Positions 24,288-34,024 are shown, counted from the stretch's first letter. The stretch is 64,000 nucleotides of DNA from an uncultured Cytophagales bacterium (GCA_913057175.1 CAJXNP010000024.1:1-64000); one strand, 5' to 3'. Made by a program: numbers and translations. The notes: generated by a model from the letters alone, not told the origin.

Positions 24288-26729
24288 TTAGAATTTACCC
24301 GTTAAAGTCAGATAGAATGTTCGACCATCGGAGGGGATAATGCCAGGACCGGGATAGCCGGTTGCCCTCCTGGTGAAATACATGGAGTCGGTAAAGTTAT
24401 TGACACTTCCCTCAATCCGAAGCCATTTGTTAAGCTGATACTGAGCTGAAATATCCGCAACGTAATAAGCTGGTACCGTGCCCTCGACAGCTCCGGGAAC
24501 AGGTGGGTCATTGGAAGCATTTGTCGCATCAGTATACTGATCTGTCATATATGAGATCTGTGTGGATATACCAAGCTTTTTCCATTTGAAGGCTAAACCA
24601 CTTCTGAGGTTGACAATTGGTGAAAATTCAACACGATTGCCCAAAATCTGTGGTTCTGCTTTTATGTATTTAGTGTTTAGCAAAGTCAAATTCAGGAACC
24701 ATGTCAATGAAGATTCTTTTTTGTTTCTCAGAATATCTGTTTCAAAAAAACTTTCCAGGCCAATGTTCCTGGCATCACCTACATTGCTTTGATATCGATA
24801 AACCCTAAAAAAATTATCACGCATGAGGATCGAGCCAATTCGATCCCTGTACATCAACATGAATGCAGTAACTTCATAATTCAAAACATCAGAGATGCTT
24901 CCTCTTGCTCCCAGATCCAGGCTATATCCACTTTCATCCGTAATACTTTGATCCACGACCAATGTTGGCGTCGTAACACGGATATCGCTGTAGCTGATGG
25001 ATTTGTAGTTTTGGGAAAAATTAGCATACACTTCAAAGAGCTCACTTGGTTTATAGCTTACCCCCACCCCAAGCAATATAAAATCCCGTGGGTTTTCGAT
25101 GCTGCTGTATTCCCGAAGATCTGTTCCCTCCGGCAATAATGGATTCCCTGCCAGGTCGGTCGGCATCGTCCTCTGATAATATCCATCTGAAGTAGTTACA
25201 ATATTTTCATAACGAAAGCCGGGGGTAACACTCCAGTGATCGTTTAGCGTGAAAATGTTTTCAGCAAAGATTGCCAGGTTTTTGCCTCCGTTGTCGTAAT
25301 CATAATAAAGCGAATCAAGGTTATTGTAATAAAAATCAGGATCACTTCCTTTGGGAGCTGGCCCGTAAGTCTGCCGGGAATTCCCTGAATACAACCTGAT
25401 CCCGCCCAGAAATGACGACATTTGGTTAAACAAGGTATAACGATGGAGGATCCTTGTTTCATTTCCAATGTTTTTAAAGTCTCCATCCAATAATGTTCTG
25501 TCCATTAACGGGTCATCCGGTCGATCTATGCGATCCAAATTGCCCAGTGCCTCCCGAGTAGCAACCAATCCAAAAAAACGTGTATCGATCTTCGTCCGTG
25601 AGTTAAATGAATATTCAGCTTGTACAGCGGGCAGGTTCCATCTCACTTTAAACCAATTTCGATCCCGATACGATAGCTGAGGATTTTCGTCGAATTGCTG
25701 ATCTGTCAAGCCACCCGGCTGCCTGGCCATGTAGTACATGAATGAGTACTCAGCCGTGACCTTTAATCTGTCACTGATCTGAAAACCGGTCTTAGTGTAG
25801 GCATTGTGTGCATCAAATTCTGAATTTTCACGCCATCCATCACCTCTTCTAAACTGATAGTAGGAAATGTAGTCAAACTTACCAATGGTTCCACCAACCT
25901 GGTTATAACTATTGAAAAACCCATAGGAACCACCTGATTGAGAGGTTTCAAGACTAAACTTTTTATCCGTTGGAGCTTCTTTCAACTTGAAATTGATCAA
26001 TCCCCCAAACTGGGTGCCGTATTGGAGGGAAGCAGCTCCCCGAACAATCTGGATTTTCTCTACTGCCTGAATGGGAGGCGAATAATAACTTTCCGGATAT
26101 CCCAAGGCATCAGCACTCATGTCCACCCCGTTTTGCCTGGTATTGAAATTGGACGACCGGTTTGGACTGAGGCCCCTTCCGCCTACTCCCAACTGGATCC
26201 CGGCGCCATCGCTTTCCCAGATATTCAGCCCCGATATTCGGCCGTAAACCTGCCGGGCATTATTAGTGGCTTTATTGGCGATAATATCTTCCATGTTCAG
26301 CACCTCGCTTTTCTTACCCTCATAAATGCCCATACCCTCCACAGCACTCAAACGGGTCATGCCGAAATGATTTTCTCTTTTAGCCTGTACGGTTACATTC
26401 TTCAACTGCTCTTCAGGTTCGTGTAAATGAAAATTGGCCTGAACATCTTTGTCGCGAACAATGATTTCCTTTTTCTCAGTTGTATGTTCGTAAGCAAAAG
26501 CTACCAATGTATAAGTACCCGGAGTTACATTATCAATTGCATAATAGCCTTCGTTATCAATAACCGCACTGATAGATGTGTTCTCAATAAAAACCTGTGC
26601 CACACCCGCCACATCTCCGTCATCACAAATAACTCTTCCCTTTATTTTGTATGTAGGATTTGCCTGAGCGGTCATCTGCATACCGATCAACAAAATCAAA
26701 CCAATCACTATGTTACTGAGCTTTTTCAA
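24288..26729 (-). CDS. TonB-dependent receptor (FecA-like, iron/metal type)
   Basis: An 813-residue outer membrane receptor: signal peptide, CarboxypepD_reg-like domain (~27-115), plug domain (~125-245, with GVGGRGLSPNRSSNFNTRQNG and IQIVRGAASLQYGTQFGG) and a 22-stranded barrel to the C-terminal Phe (FYLTLTGKF). The plug matches FecA/iron-type receptors rather than SusC. It is the last gene of a four-gene minus-strand operon with DUF4856, imelysin and HTTM proteins; a substrate such as an iron chelate is inferred. Its start is a TTG that overlaps the 3' end of the HTTM gene by 17 bases. Confidence 0.9.
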   Translation of the reverse strand: MKKLSNIVIGLILLIGMQMTAQANPTYKIKGRVICDDGDVAGVAQVFIENTSISAVIDNEGYYAIDNVTPGTYTLVAFAYEHTTEKKEIIVRDKDVQANFHLHEPEEQLKNVTVQAKRENHFGMTRLSAVEGMGIYEGKKSEVLNMEDIIANKATNNARQVYGRISGLNIWESDGAGIQLGVGGRGLSPNRSSNFNTRQNGVDMSADALGYPESYYSPPIQAVEKIQIVRGAASLQYGTQFGGLINFKLKEAPTDKKFSLETSQSGGSYGFFNSYNQVGGTIGKFDYISYYQFRRGDGWRENSEFDAHNAYTKTGFQISDRLKVTAEYSFMYYMARQPGGLTDQQFDENPQLSYRDRNWFKVRWNLPAVQAEYSFNSRTKIDTRFFGLVATREALGNLDRIDRPDDPLMDRTLLDGDFKNIGNETRILHRYTLFNQMSSFLGGIRLYSGNSRQTYGPAPKGSDPDFYYNNLDSLYYDYDNGGKNLAIFAENIFTLNDHWSVTPGFRYENIVTTSDGYYQRTMPTDLAGNPLLPEGTDLREYSSIENPRDFILLGVGVSYKPSELFEVYANFSQNYKSISYSDIRVTTPTLVVDQSITDESGYSLDLGARGSISDVLNYEVTAFMLMYRDRIGSILMRDNFFRVYRYQSNVGDARNIGLESFFETDILRNKKESSLTWFLNLTLLNTKYIKAEPQILGNRVEFSPIVNLRSGLAFKWKKLGISTQISYMTDQYTDATNASNDPPVPGAVEGTVPAYYVADISAQYQLNKWLRIEGSVNNFTDSMYFTRRATGYPGPGIIPSDGRTFYLTLTGKF

Positions 26730-28062
26730 AAGGCAATATCCAATTTTTGTGTTTTAGACTTCTATCAACCTGCGCAAGGTTTATTTCAGGATCGATGAAA
26801 GGTTTACTGCGGTTTCCCTGCAGTGTGACGAGGCTTTCCGTATAAACTTCATTAGCCTGATATCTTTCTTTCAGATAATGGGCAAATTGTAAGATCATAT
26901 CCGGCTGAGTCGCCATCATGCGTTCTTGCAATTCAGTCAGATGATCGAGATTATTTACCTGAACCAATTCATTGGTATTTTCAGGTCTAATATAAAAATC
27001 ACATGATCCGGCTTTTTCCATCAGCATCACCCTCCATGAGAACCGGTAGCCTTGTTCCGTCCAGAATAATTCACCGGGATACAAGGCATGTCGGAAGGGC
27101 AAAAGGATCTGTACAGCAAAATGGATAATCAGGAAATAGGTGACCCAATGATAATTAGCATTTTTTCTTACTTCTGCAACCTCTGAAACAACGTTTAGAC
27201 CTAACCATTTTTGAATGTGATCCAAAACCTTCTCATGATTTTTTTCAGAAAAGAAGATCAATGTCAGACCAATCATAATTAATGGAAACATCCCAATCGG
27301 AAATAACAGCCACGTCATGATATGGAAAAAGACAACTGCCTGGTAAGCAGGAACTCTGGTCTTTCTTTTAAGTAGCAAAAATGGAATGGAAAGATCATAG
27401 AGCATCCCCAACCAGCTAAATGCATAAGCGACCCAAAGGTCTTTAAACATCTCACCAATGATCGGAAAATAAGCTTTCGCCGGCAACCAGATCTTAAGTG
27501 GCATGGCCTCCAACAACCAGTCAGGATTGATTTTTGCCAGACCAGCGTAAAAGTAGACAATGCCCAATTGCAGTTTGAAAATATTGATCGTCCAAGCAGG
27601 AACTCTTTTTGTTGAAATCGCCGGATTCAAGCGGCTGTCAACTGAGAAATACGCATTTGCAGGAACCCATATCAGCAAAAAGCTGATGATGCTGATAAAA
27701 TAATAGTGATTAAGATAATATGTCTTGTCAATCAACTCCACATAAGTGAAAAGCATGAAAAACGAAACAGTGGCTATCCGATAAAATAATCCGATTGTGA
27801 TAAAAAGCGCTGTCAATCCCATCAGGAAAAACAGGAAATACATCCATGGTCCGGGAAGTGGCTGAATCCAGTCAAATCCGAAAAAAGTGAAATGATATTC
27901 AGGTTGTATATAAAAATCATGGATCCATCCCTTTAAAGCAAACCGGACAATACTAATGAGCATAATCATGCCAAACAGTATCCGGAAGGTGACCAACGGA
28001 GCAATGGATACATCTTTGTGAATCAGCCGACGGGCAATATCTTTTCCAAATGGATTAGTCAC
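26713..28062 (-). CDS. HTTM-domain membrane protein (gamma-carboxylase-like)
   Basis: A 449-residue membrane protein with an N-terminal HTTM domain: about eight to nine helices (residues ~25-275 plus one at ~300-315), including the IFKLQLGIVYFYAGLAKINPDWL and FVWSYAFSWLGM..-type motifs common to the vitamin K-dependent gamma-carboxylase-like family. The soluble C-terminus (~330-449) has the FSWRVMLMEKAG motif. In bacteria HTTM proteins often accompany imelysin and TonB receptors; their chemistry is unproven. It starts at a GTG overlapping the imelysin stop by 8 bases and itself overlaps the receptor start. Confidence 0.85.
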   Translation of the reverse strand: MTNPFGKDIARRLIHKDVSIAPLVTFRILFGMIMLISIVRFALKGWIHDFYIQPEYHFTFFGFDWIQPLPGPWMYFLFFLMGLTALFITIGLFYRIATVSFFMLFTYVELIDKTYYLNHYYFISIISFLLIWVPANAYFSVDSRLNPAISTKRVPAWTINIFKLQLGIVYFYAGLAKINPDWLLEAMPLKIWLPAKAYFPIIGEMFKDLWVAYAFSWLGMLYDLSIPFLLLKRKTRVPAYQAVVFFHIMTWLLFPIGMFPLIMIGLTLIFFSEKNHEKVLDHIQKWLGLNVVSEVAEVRKNANYHWVTYFLIIHFAVQILLPFRHALYPGELFWTEQGYRFSWRVMLMEKAGSCDFYIRPENTNELVQVNNLDHLTELQERMMATQPDMILQFAHYLKERYQANEVYTESLVTLQGNRSKPFIDPEINLAQVDRSLKHKNWILPFEKAQ

Positions 28063-29164
28063 CGTCGTTATCCGCGTAAGTTATGGAAATGCTGAGAGAA
28101 GAAACTATATCTACCTTCAACAATGCGACAATCGCCTTGTAATTATCAAAAATTGCTGTCACATCCTCTCCCTGTTCTTCGATGGCTTGTTCGAGAGGAA
28201 CATTGATCGCATTGAGTTGGGAGGTCACCTCATCCAACAGATCTTTGTAATCGCCAGCAAGTGTGCCTTCCTGAGCGTTCAATTCAACCAGTAAATCATA
28301 AATCCCGACGCCATCCGTTCCGTTGTCTGATCGCCCCATGTAAAAGTTGGTGATTGCACTGTGCGCTTCTTTCAATAACTCCAGAGAATACGGACTGTAA
28401 AAGGCTTCTGCTTTTTCAGGAAATGGACCCAATCGCTCTGAAGATACCACGCTGTTCCCGTTTGGCGTACCGATCTTGGCATTCCGGACATGCACTTCCA
28501 TGTATTGGCTCCAGGCGTTGACCAGCAAGCTCAAACTCGATCCTGAGCTTGTTCCCTTGTTGTTTTTAAAAGTTTCTACATAACTCGACCAATTGTTTGA
28601 AACACCATCAGCCAGTGAAAGAATATTGGCTGTAAGGTCTGTCAGGTAGGTTAAAGCATTTTCATTATTTATAAATTTATCAACAATCTCCTGGTCGGAC
28701 GAAGCGTATCCATAAAGCAGGTAATCCAACGCCGGAAAGCCTTTGGAAAAAGTTGCTCCTGCTGTGTTAAGATCGTAGGATCCACTTGAAATATTAGAGT
28801 GGATCAGGCTGGTGTCTGTAGGATAATAATTAATGGATAGAATGGCATTTGATTCTGCAGGTCCAAAATTGTAAAACGCTACACGTTGCCAGGAAAGATA
28901 AGCTGACAACCATGATGCTCTTAGCTGATCAAGATTTGAAATATTTGGGGATTCTTCGAAAGCTAAAGCGGAAGTGTTAAGGTCACTTGCCTGACTTAAA
29001 AAATCTTCATATCCATCGACGATTAGATTCTCACCGATGTTTTCGAGGAATTCAGTCTGATCCAGGGTAGTATCATCACCTTCCGATGAACCATTATTCT
29101 GGCAGGAATAAAGTAAAACAGAAAAAGAAGAGATTATGGACAAACAAAAAATCAGGTGCTTCAT
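28055..29164 (-). CDS. Imelysin-family (M75-like) lipoprotein lacking the GxHxxE motif
   Basis: A 369-residue lipoprotein (lipobox ending at Cys21) of the imelysin/IrpA group, two helical bundles. The usual GxHxxE metal motif of insulin-cleaving ICMP and EfeO-like proteins appears here as GFPALDY (residues 142-148): His is Pro and Glu is Asp. The second conserved region is GxSxS..NAW.QYMEVHVRNAKIG. The protein should therefore bind rather than cleave, or bind a different metal. The ATG at 29164 is chosen because it starts the lipoprotein signal; an upstream in-frame extension is unlikely. It sits 116 bases after the DUF4856 gene and overlaps the HTTM gene. Confidence 0.88.
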   Translation of the reverse strand: MKHLIFCLSIISSFSVLLYSCQNNGSSEGDDTTLDQTEFLENIGENLIVDGYEDFLSQASDLNTSALAFEESPNISNLDQLRASWLSAYLSWQRVAFYNFGPAESNAILSINYYPTDTSLIHSNISSGSYDLNTAGATFSKGFPALDYLLYGYASSDQEIVDKFINNENALTYLTDLTANILSLADGVSNNWSSYVETFKNNKGTSSGSSLSLLVNAWSQYMEVHVRNAKIGTPNGNSVVSSERLGPFPEKAEAFYSPYSLELLKEAHSAITNFYMGRSDNGTDGVGIYDLLVELNAQEGTLAGDYKDLLDEVTSQLNAINVPLEQAIEEQGEDVTAIFDNYKAIVALLKVDIVSSLSISITYADNDGD

Positions 29165-29280
29165 ATTAACTATTTTAAAATAGACGGCAAATTTAGATGC
29201 TAGGTAATCCAAGTGATATCGTTTTTTGAGTTGAAAAGAAAAAGATGAAGATCGCTCAACCTTCATCTTTTTACAGCATT

Positions 29281-30444
29281 CTACAATTCACTTTTTATAT
29301 CATCCATTCCGATGTAACCGGCAAGCATATCCCTTGCACTTGTCAGGTCGCCAACGGTCACTTCATAGAAGTTGTAATCTCCATCACCATCCTTCAAAAA
29401 CTCCAAAATCTCCTCTACCTCTGCCCCACTAATTACAGCAGTTTCAGAAGAAGTAAAGTACAAGGCTTCGATGAATGCTGCCGCTTCGGATAACTCATGA
29501 GATCGTACAGCATCATCAGCAAAATTACTGATTGCTCCATTCAAATAATGAATTCCAACCGCTGCAGCAACCTTTTCAAGCTCTGTTCTGATGATGACAA
29601 TCTGCTCATCTCTTATATTAAGATCATTAATTGCGATGGCAGCGCGTCCGGTCAGATAGGCATCCATGATCTTTTCATCAGTTCCCAAAGCCTCATCTAC
29701 GGTATGGCTGTATTTTCCCCAAAACCGGTCTGTTCCATTTGTTGGGAAATCGGTAGCAGATGTAAAGTATCCATAAGCTTCGTCCCAATGATGCTCCATG
29801 GTTGTGTAGTATTTTCCATTCGCCGGGTCAACAGGTTCCGAATTGTCCACATTCATTTTCTCATCTCCCAGGTAGCCGTTTTGGATCTGATCATAAAACA
29901 CAGCTCCCATTAAACCCTTTTCGATAAGTTGAGCATATTCACCACCTTTCGCATTTACCAGATAAGCCTTTTCTCCACTCTGAATAACGCCTGCAGTACC
30001 GTTAGATGCATCGTATTCATCGGCTATCGTTAATGCGCTGACTTCAGCCAAATCGCTAAACAAATTCTCAAATTTCTCCTGATATGCAGCATTTCCACCA
30101 GCTGTCTTATCTCTTAATTGCTTACCGGCAGCATTGGCATCATCGCTAAAAAAGCTGCTACCTTCACCATTATTATTGCTGTACATTTCCAGTAGTTGAC
30201 TTTCACTCAGTTCAACTCCGGGGGTATTAGCTGTTTTCATGTAAGTAACGATCTCCGCTAATTGATTGAGTCTTGCGGTTTGACCGCTAAAATCTACTGT
30301 ACTGTTTCCTTCAGAATCGGTAAACGAGTAGGTAGAAGGGACATTTAAATCCGGATCTGTTTCATCATCATCCTGACAGGAATAAAAATTTACAGATAAC
30401 AAAGTAATGGCAATAATCTGGGTTGTATATTTGAAGATTCTCAT
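29281..30444 (-). CDS. DUF4856 lipoprotein (imelysin operon)
   Basis: A 387-residue lipoprotein; the signal ends SVNFYSCQDD (Cys23). The repeated features are a TYSF opening after the acidic linker, SGQTARLNQLAEIVTYMKTAN, the KGLMGAVFYDQIQNGYLGDEK motif and the HHWDEAYGYF motif, all characteristic of DUF4856. Members occur with imelysin proteins and TonB receptors and are thought to serve in iron or haem handling on the cell surface. It is the first gene of the operon; the 200-base divergent region to the VOC gene should contain the promoter. Confidence 0.88.
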   Translation of the reverse strand: MRIFKYTTQIIAITLLSVNFYSCQDDDETDPDLNVPSTYSFTDSEGNSTVDFSGQTARLNQLAEIVTYMKTANTPGVELSESQLLEMYSNNNGEGSSFFSDDANAAGKQLRDKTAGGNAAYQEKFENLFSDLAEVSALTIADEYDASNGTAGVIQSGEKAYLVNAKGGEYAQLIEKGLMGAVFYDQIQNGYLGDEKMNVDNSEPVDPANGKYYTTMEHHWDEAYGYFTSATDFPTNGTDRFWGKYSHTVDEALGTDEKIMDAYLTGRAAIAINDLNIRDEQIVIIRTELEKVAAAVGIHYLNGAISNFADDAVRSHELSEAAAFIEALYFTSSETAVISGAEVEEILEFLKDGDGDYNFYEVTVGDLTSARDMLAGYIGMDDIKSEL

Positions 30445-30646
30445 AAGTAAAACTTATTTAGACTTAATTTAAATTGATTGCAAAAAAACAGGTTATTTAG
30501 ATTAAATACAAATAGAGAAAAGAAAAAGTGTGACGATTGGACTATTTTTTTGTTACCCTATATTTTTCTCTCAAATACACCAGCGGTCTGGATAAATGAT
30601 TCTCTTCCGCTATCTTTAATTTTCAAACAAATGTAATTCAAGAAAC

Positions 30647-31096
30647 ATGAGATCATCTATCTTATTTTTAATTGCTTTATTCATTTCCTGTGCTGCTTTT
30701 GCACAAGACAATCCATTCAAAATAACCTTCGATCACCAGGCGATCATGGTCAGCAATTTGGGTCAAAGCGCAGATTTTTATCATGAAATCTTAGGACTGG
30801 AAGAAATCGACAACAAAACCGGTAAATCGCATATTCGCTGGTTTTCTCTGGGAGAAGATAAATCTATCCACCTGATCGAAGGGGATGATAAAAATATCCG
30901 GATCAACAAGACTATCCACCTGGCACTTTCATTACCGGATTTAGATGCTTTTGTTAAACACCTGGAAAGCAAAAACATTGAATACTGGGACTGGCCGGGA
31001 GAAAAAGGGGTGATCAGTACCAGGGCAGACGGGGCTCTCCAGGTTTACATTCAGGATCCCGATGGGTATTGGATTGAGATCAATAATGATTTGTGA
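30647..31096 (+). CDS. Exported VOC-family (glyoxalase-like) protein
   Basis: A 149-residue protein with a clear signal peptide (MRSSILFLIALFISCAAFAQ), followed by a single vicinal-oxygen-chelate domain. Putative metal ligands are His in FDHQAIMV, Glu in IHLIEGD, His in TIHLALSL and Glu in YWIEI. VOC proteins include glyoxalases, dioxygenases and resistance proteins; the substrate here is unknown. A signal peptide is unusual, since most are cytoplasmic. It is divergent from the DUF4856 operon and followed by a 195-base gap with heptamer-like GGTTGCT repeats. Confidence 0.85.
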   Translation: MRSSILFLIALFISCAAFAQDNPFKITFDHQAIMVSNLGQSADFYHEILGLEEIDNKTGKSHIRWFSLGEDKSIHLIEGDDKNIRINKTIHLALSLPDLDAFVKHLESKNIEYWDWPGEKGVISTRADGALQVYIQDPDGYWIEINNDL

Positions 31097-31290
31097 GTTG
31101 GGCTGTCAGTTGCTAGCTCTTTGGTTGCTGGTTTCTGGTTGCTTGTAGAAAATAAGTCTGTGTTTGAATAGCATTGGCTTTTTTACTAAAATAAATATCT
31201 TAAAAAATTAGCTAGCAGTTTGTTAAAAATTAGATACTGTTTCGTGAAATGATTTGCTAGTTTTCGCGAATAAAATTTATATCACCTTTC

Positions 31291-32040
31291 ATGAAATTCA
31301 CTAAATCCCTCTTATTCCTTTCAGTTTGTGTTTTCTTTTCTTTTACTCTATTAGAAAAGGACAAAATCGTCATCTATCTGGTGGGTGACTCCACAATGGC
31401 CGACAAAGAAGTCAAGGCATATCCGGAAACCGGTTGGGGAACACCATTCAAGATCTTTTTTGATTCGTCGGTTGTTGTGGAAAACCATGCAAAAAATGGT
31501 AGAAGCACCCGCACATTTATGACCGAAGGTCGCTGGCAAACTATTGTGGATAAACTGGAAGAGGGAGATTATGTATTCATTCAATTTGGCCATAATGATG
31601 AAGTCCAAACCAAAAAAAGCTCCACCACACCGGATGAATATCAGGCTAACCTGGAAAAGTACATCACAGATACGCGGTCCAAAAATGCCACTCCTATTCT
31701 GCTCACGCCCATTACCCGTCGGCAATTTGATGAAAATAACCATGTAAAGGAAACACATCCCGAATACTCAGACCTCCTGACAGAAATCGGGAAGAAAATG
31801 AATGTCCCTGTTATTGATATGGACACAAAAAGCCGTAAACTGGTAGAGGGATATGGTCCGGATTTCTCAAAAGAGTTGTACCTGCACCTCAAACCGGAAG
31901 AGCACCCTAATTATCCGGATGGTGTAGAGGATAATACGCACTTTTCTGAATTGGGGGCCAGAAAAATGGCTCAAATGGTCCTGGCGGAGATCAGGGAGAT
32001 CCAGCCGGGATTAGCCGAGCGAATTGTTAAAAAGGATTAA
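31291..32040 (+). CDS. Rhamnogalacturonan acetylesterase-like SGNH hydrolase (CE12)
   Basis: A 249-residue exported esterase. Signal peptide at residues 1-20; block I VGDSTMAD with nucleophile Ser34, block II KNGRSTRTF with Gly/Asn for the oxyanion hole, block III FGHND, and block V with Asp214 and His217 (DNTHFSELGA). This motif set is that of CE12 rhamnogalacturonan acetylesterases, which remove acetyl groups from pectin. It fits a pectin theme with the FG-GAP lipoprotein at 11879 and the SusCD locus at 34290, although neither adjacency is proof. It is probably monocistronic, with a hairpin 30 bases beyond the stop. Confidence 0.9.
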   Translation: MKFTKSLLFLSVCVFFSFTLLEKDKIVIYLVGDSTMADKEVKAYPETGWGTPFKIFFDSSVVVENHAKNGRSTRTFMTEGRWQTIVDKLEEGDYVFIQFGHNDEVQTKKSSTTPDEYQANLEKYITDTRSKNATPILLTPITRRQFDENNHVKETHPEYSDLLTEIGKKMNVPVIDMDTKSRKLVEGYGPDFSKELYLHLKPEEHPNYPDGVEDNTHFSELGARKMAQMVLAEIREIQPGLAERIVKKD

Positions 32041-32070
32041 TCCTACTTTGCCAAGTTCAAAAAGCAACTC

Positions 32071-32095
32071 CCTGTTGGGTGCTTTCACCAACAGG
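32071..32095 (+). terminator. Hairpin after the CE12 gene
   Basis: CCTGTTGG..TG / CACCAACAGG arms around a CTTT loop, 30 bases after the stop at 32040. No U-run follows, so its termination role is uncertain. Confidence 0.4.
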
Positions 32096-32268
32096 AATAC
32101 CATCAGGAATTGCTGGTGAAAACACACAGCAACGAACATAAATGGTTGGTTGACAAGGTAGGATTAGTATTGCAGTCTTATCATTTCTTTAATATAAACT
32201 GAAAATTGTCAGGTTTTATCGGAGGTAATTCAGTAAATGGTTAACTTCCAATAACCATTCAACTGAAT

Positions 32269-33162
32269 ATGAAAATTCTATCCAGCGATCCCTCCCATTT
32301 TGCATTTATCAAAGACTTCCCATTTGCAGAGCATTTCACATCTTACAATGGAATAAAAATGCATTACATTGACGAAGGAGATGGGGAAACCATTCTCGCC
32401 CTGCATGGTGAACCGAGTTGGTGTTACCTCTATCGAAAATTTGTCCCCATATTATCAAAAAACTATCGGTTCATCGCTCCTGATTTCATTGGCTTTGGGA
32501 AATCAGATAAAATGATTGGTCGTGAGCATTATACATTTGAATTCCATTTTGATTCAATTGTTAAATTCATTCACCACCTTGATCTCCATGACATTACTTT
32601 GGTCGTGCAGGATTGGGGTGGTCTGATCGGCCTAAGTGTCTTGGGGGAATTCCCGGAACGATTCAAAAGGGTTGTGATCATGAATACCTTTCTTCCTATT
32701 GGAAAAAAGCTCCCACTCGTATTTAAGACCTGGCAATTCTTCTCAAAACATCATCCTGACCTTCCTGTTGGCTGGATTATGCAGACTGGAACGTACAACA
32801 AGCTTTCAAAGGAAGTTCTCAGAGCATATAAAGCGCCGTTTCCAAATAAGAAATATAAGGATGGCGCCAAAGCGTTTCCTTCACTGGTTCCTTCTCACCC
32901 CGGTGACCCGGGAGTAGATCGAATGAAAAAGGCCAGGGAAACGCTTTCAAAATGGGATAAACCGGCATTGGTTTTATTTTCTGATAAAGACCCCTTGATG
33001 AGCAGATTGGCAGGTTTTTTCTATCATCTCATTCCTACCTCCAATCAGCAAAAGAAAATCACCATTCGTGATGCAGGACACTTTTTGCAGGAAGAGAAAG
33101 GGGAAGAGATTGCTGAATACATTCTTATATTTATGAATGACGGCCTAATGGCTCCACATTAA
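32269..33162 (+). CDS. Haloalkane dehalogenase-like alpha/beta hydrolase
   Basis: A 297-residue alpha/beta hydrolase. The HGEPSW oxyanion/halide motif is at 46-51, the nucleophile elbow VVQDWGG puts Asp115 followed by the halide-binding Trp116, the acid is probably the Asp of FSDKDPL, and the base is His271 in DAGHFLQ. This is the layout of subfamily I haloalkane dehalogenases (DhlA type), which hydrolyse carbon-halogen bonds in the cytoplasm. No halide specificity can be read. It is 52 bases upstream of an SDR gene on the same strand; together they may turn a haloalkane into an alcohol and then oxidise it, an inference from order only. Confidence 0.85.
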   Translation: MKILSSDPSHFAFIKDFPFAEHFTSYNGIKMHYIDEGDGETILALHGEPSWCYLYRKFVPILSKNYRFIAPDFIGFGKSDKMIGREHYTFEFHFDSIVKFIHHLDLHDITLVVQDWGGLIGLSVLGEFPERFKRVVIMNTFLPIGKKLPLVFKTWQFFSKHHPDLPVGWIMQTGTYNKLSKEVLRAYKAPFPNKKYKDGAKAFPSLVPSHPGDPGVDRMKKARETLSKWDKPALVLFSDKDPLMSRLAGFFYHLIPTSNQQKKITIRDAGHFLQEEKGEEIAEYILIFMNDGLMAPH

Positions 33163-33214
33163 AACAACGGAGATCCGATAAATTTTATAAATTCAGAAAA
33201 CCATCCGGAGTATT

Positions 33215-34024
33215 ATGGATCTAAAGAATAAACTTGTTCTGATTACAGGGGCGTCGAGTGGCATTGGTGAAGCTGCTGCCAAATTGTTGGCACAACATGA
33301 CGCAGAAGTTATTCTTCTGGCTAGAAGTAAAGACAAACTCGAAAGAGTTGCCAGTGAAATCGAAAGTAAGGGAGGCAAAGCTCATGTTTTACCGGTTGAC
33401 CTCTCAATTGCTGAGGAGGTTCGGCACACTGCTTCCCTTATCATTCAGCAGGTTGGGATACCAGACATTCTGATTAACAATGCAGGAGCCGGGCAGTGGC
33501 TTTCAATTGAAGAAAGCAAAGAAGAAGATTTTCGAAAAATGATCGAGGCTCCTTACCTCGCTGCTGCCTATGTGACCCAGGCATTCATTAAGTATATGAT
33601 CGATAGAAATTCCGGACAGATCATTACAATCAATTCCGCTGCTTGTTATTTTACCTTTGCTGGAGCCTTGGGTTATATATCATCGAGATGGGCATTAAGA
33701 GGATTTACGGATGCACTCAGAGATGACCTTTTCCAGACGAATATTAAAGTTTCCATGATCGTTGCCGCGAAAGTCGATTCACCCTATTTTACGAACAACC
33801 CTGGTAGTGAAGATCGCATCCCCAAAATTGCTGTTGCACTGGCAGGAACATTAACGGTTGATGAAGTGGCTCGTGCAATTCTTAAAACTATCCGAACAGG
33901 TAAAAAAACAACTATTATTCCATGGGTGATGGCACTTTCAGTTTGGCTCAACAGGTTCTTTCCGGGAATCTTTCGAATACTCATGCGGAAAACGGGGTAC
34001 AAAGTTAAAAATCAAGGAAACTAA
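33215..34024 (+). CDS. SDR-family oxidoreductase with YxxxR active site
   Basis: A 269-residue short-chain dehydrogenase/reductase. The Rossmann motif TGASSGIG is at 11-18, NNAGAG at 88-93 and the catalytic Ser141 in INSAA. The catalytic Tyr is Tyr154, but the position that is normally Lys (YxxxK) is Arg158 (YISSR). The C-terminal ~40 residues are hydrophobic and basic (VWLNRFFPGIFRILMRKTG), as in membrane-associated SDRs. The substrate is unknown. It is co-directional with the dehalogenase-like gene and probably shares a transcript. Confidence 0.88.
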   Translation: MDLKNKLVLITGASSGIGEAAAKLLAQHDAEVILLARSKDKLERVASEIESKGGKAHVLPVDLSIAEEVRHTASLIIQQVGIPDILINNAGAGQWLSIEESKEEDFRKMIEAPYLAAAYVTQAFIKYMIDRNSGQIITINSAACYFTFAGALGYISSRWALRGFTDALRDDLFQTNIKVSMIVAAKVDSPYFTNNPGSEDRIPKIAVALAGTLTVDEVARAILKTIRTGKKTTIIPWVMALSVWLNRFFPGIFRILMRKTGYKVKNQGN

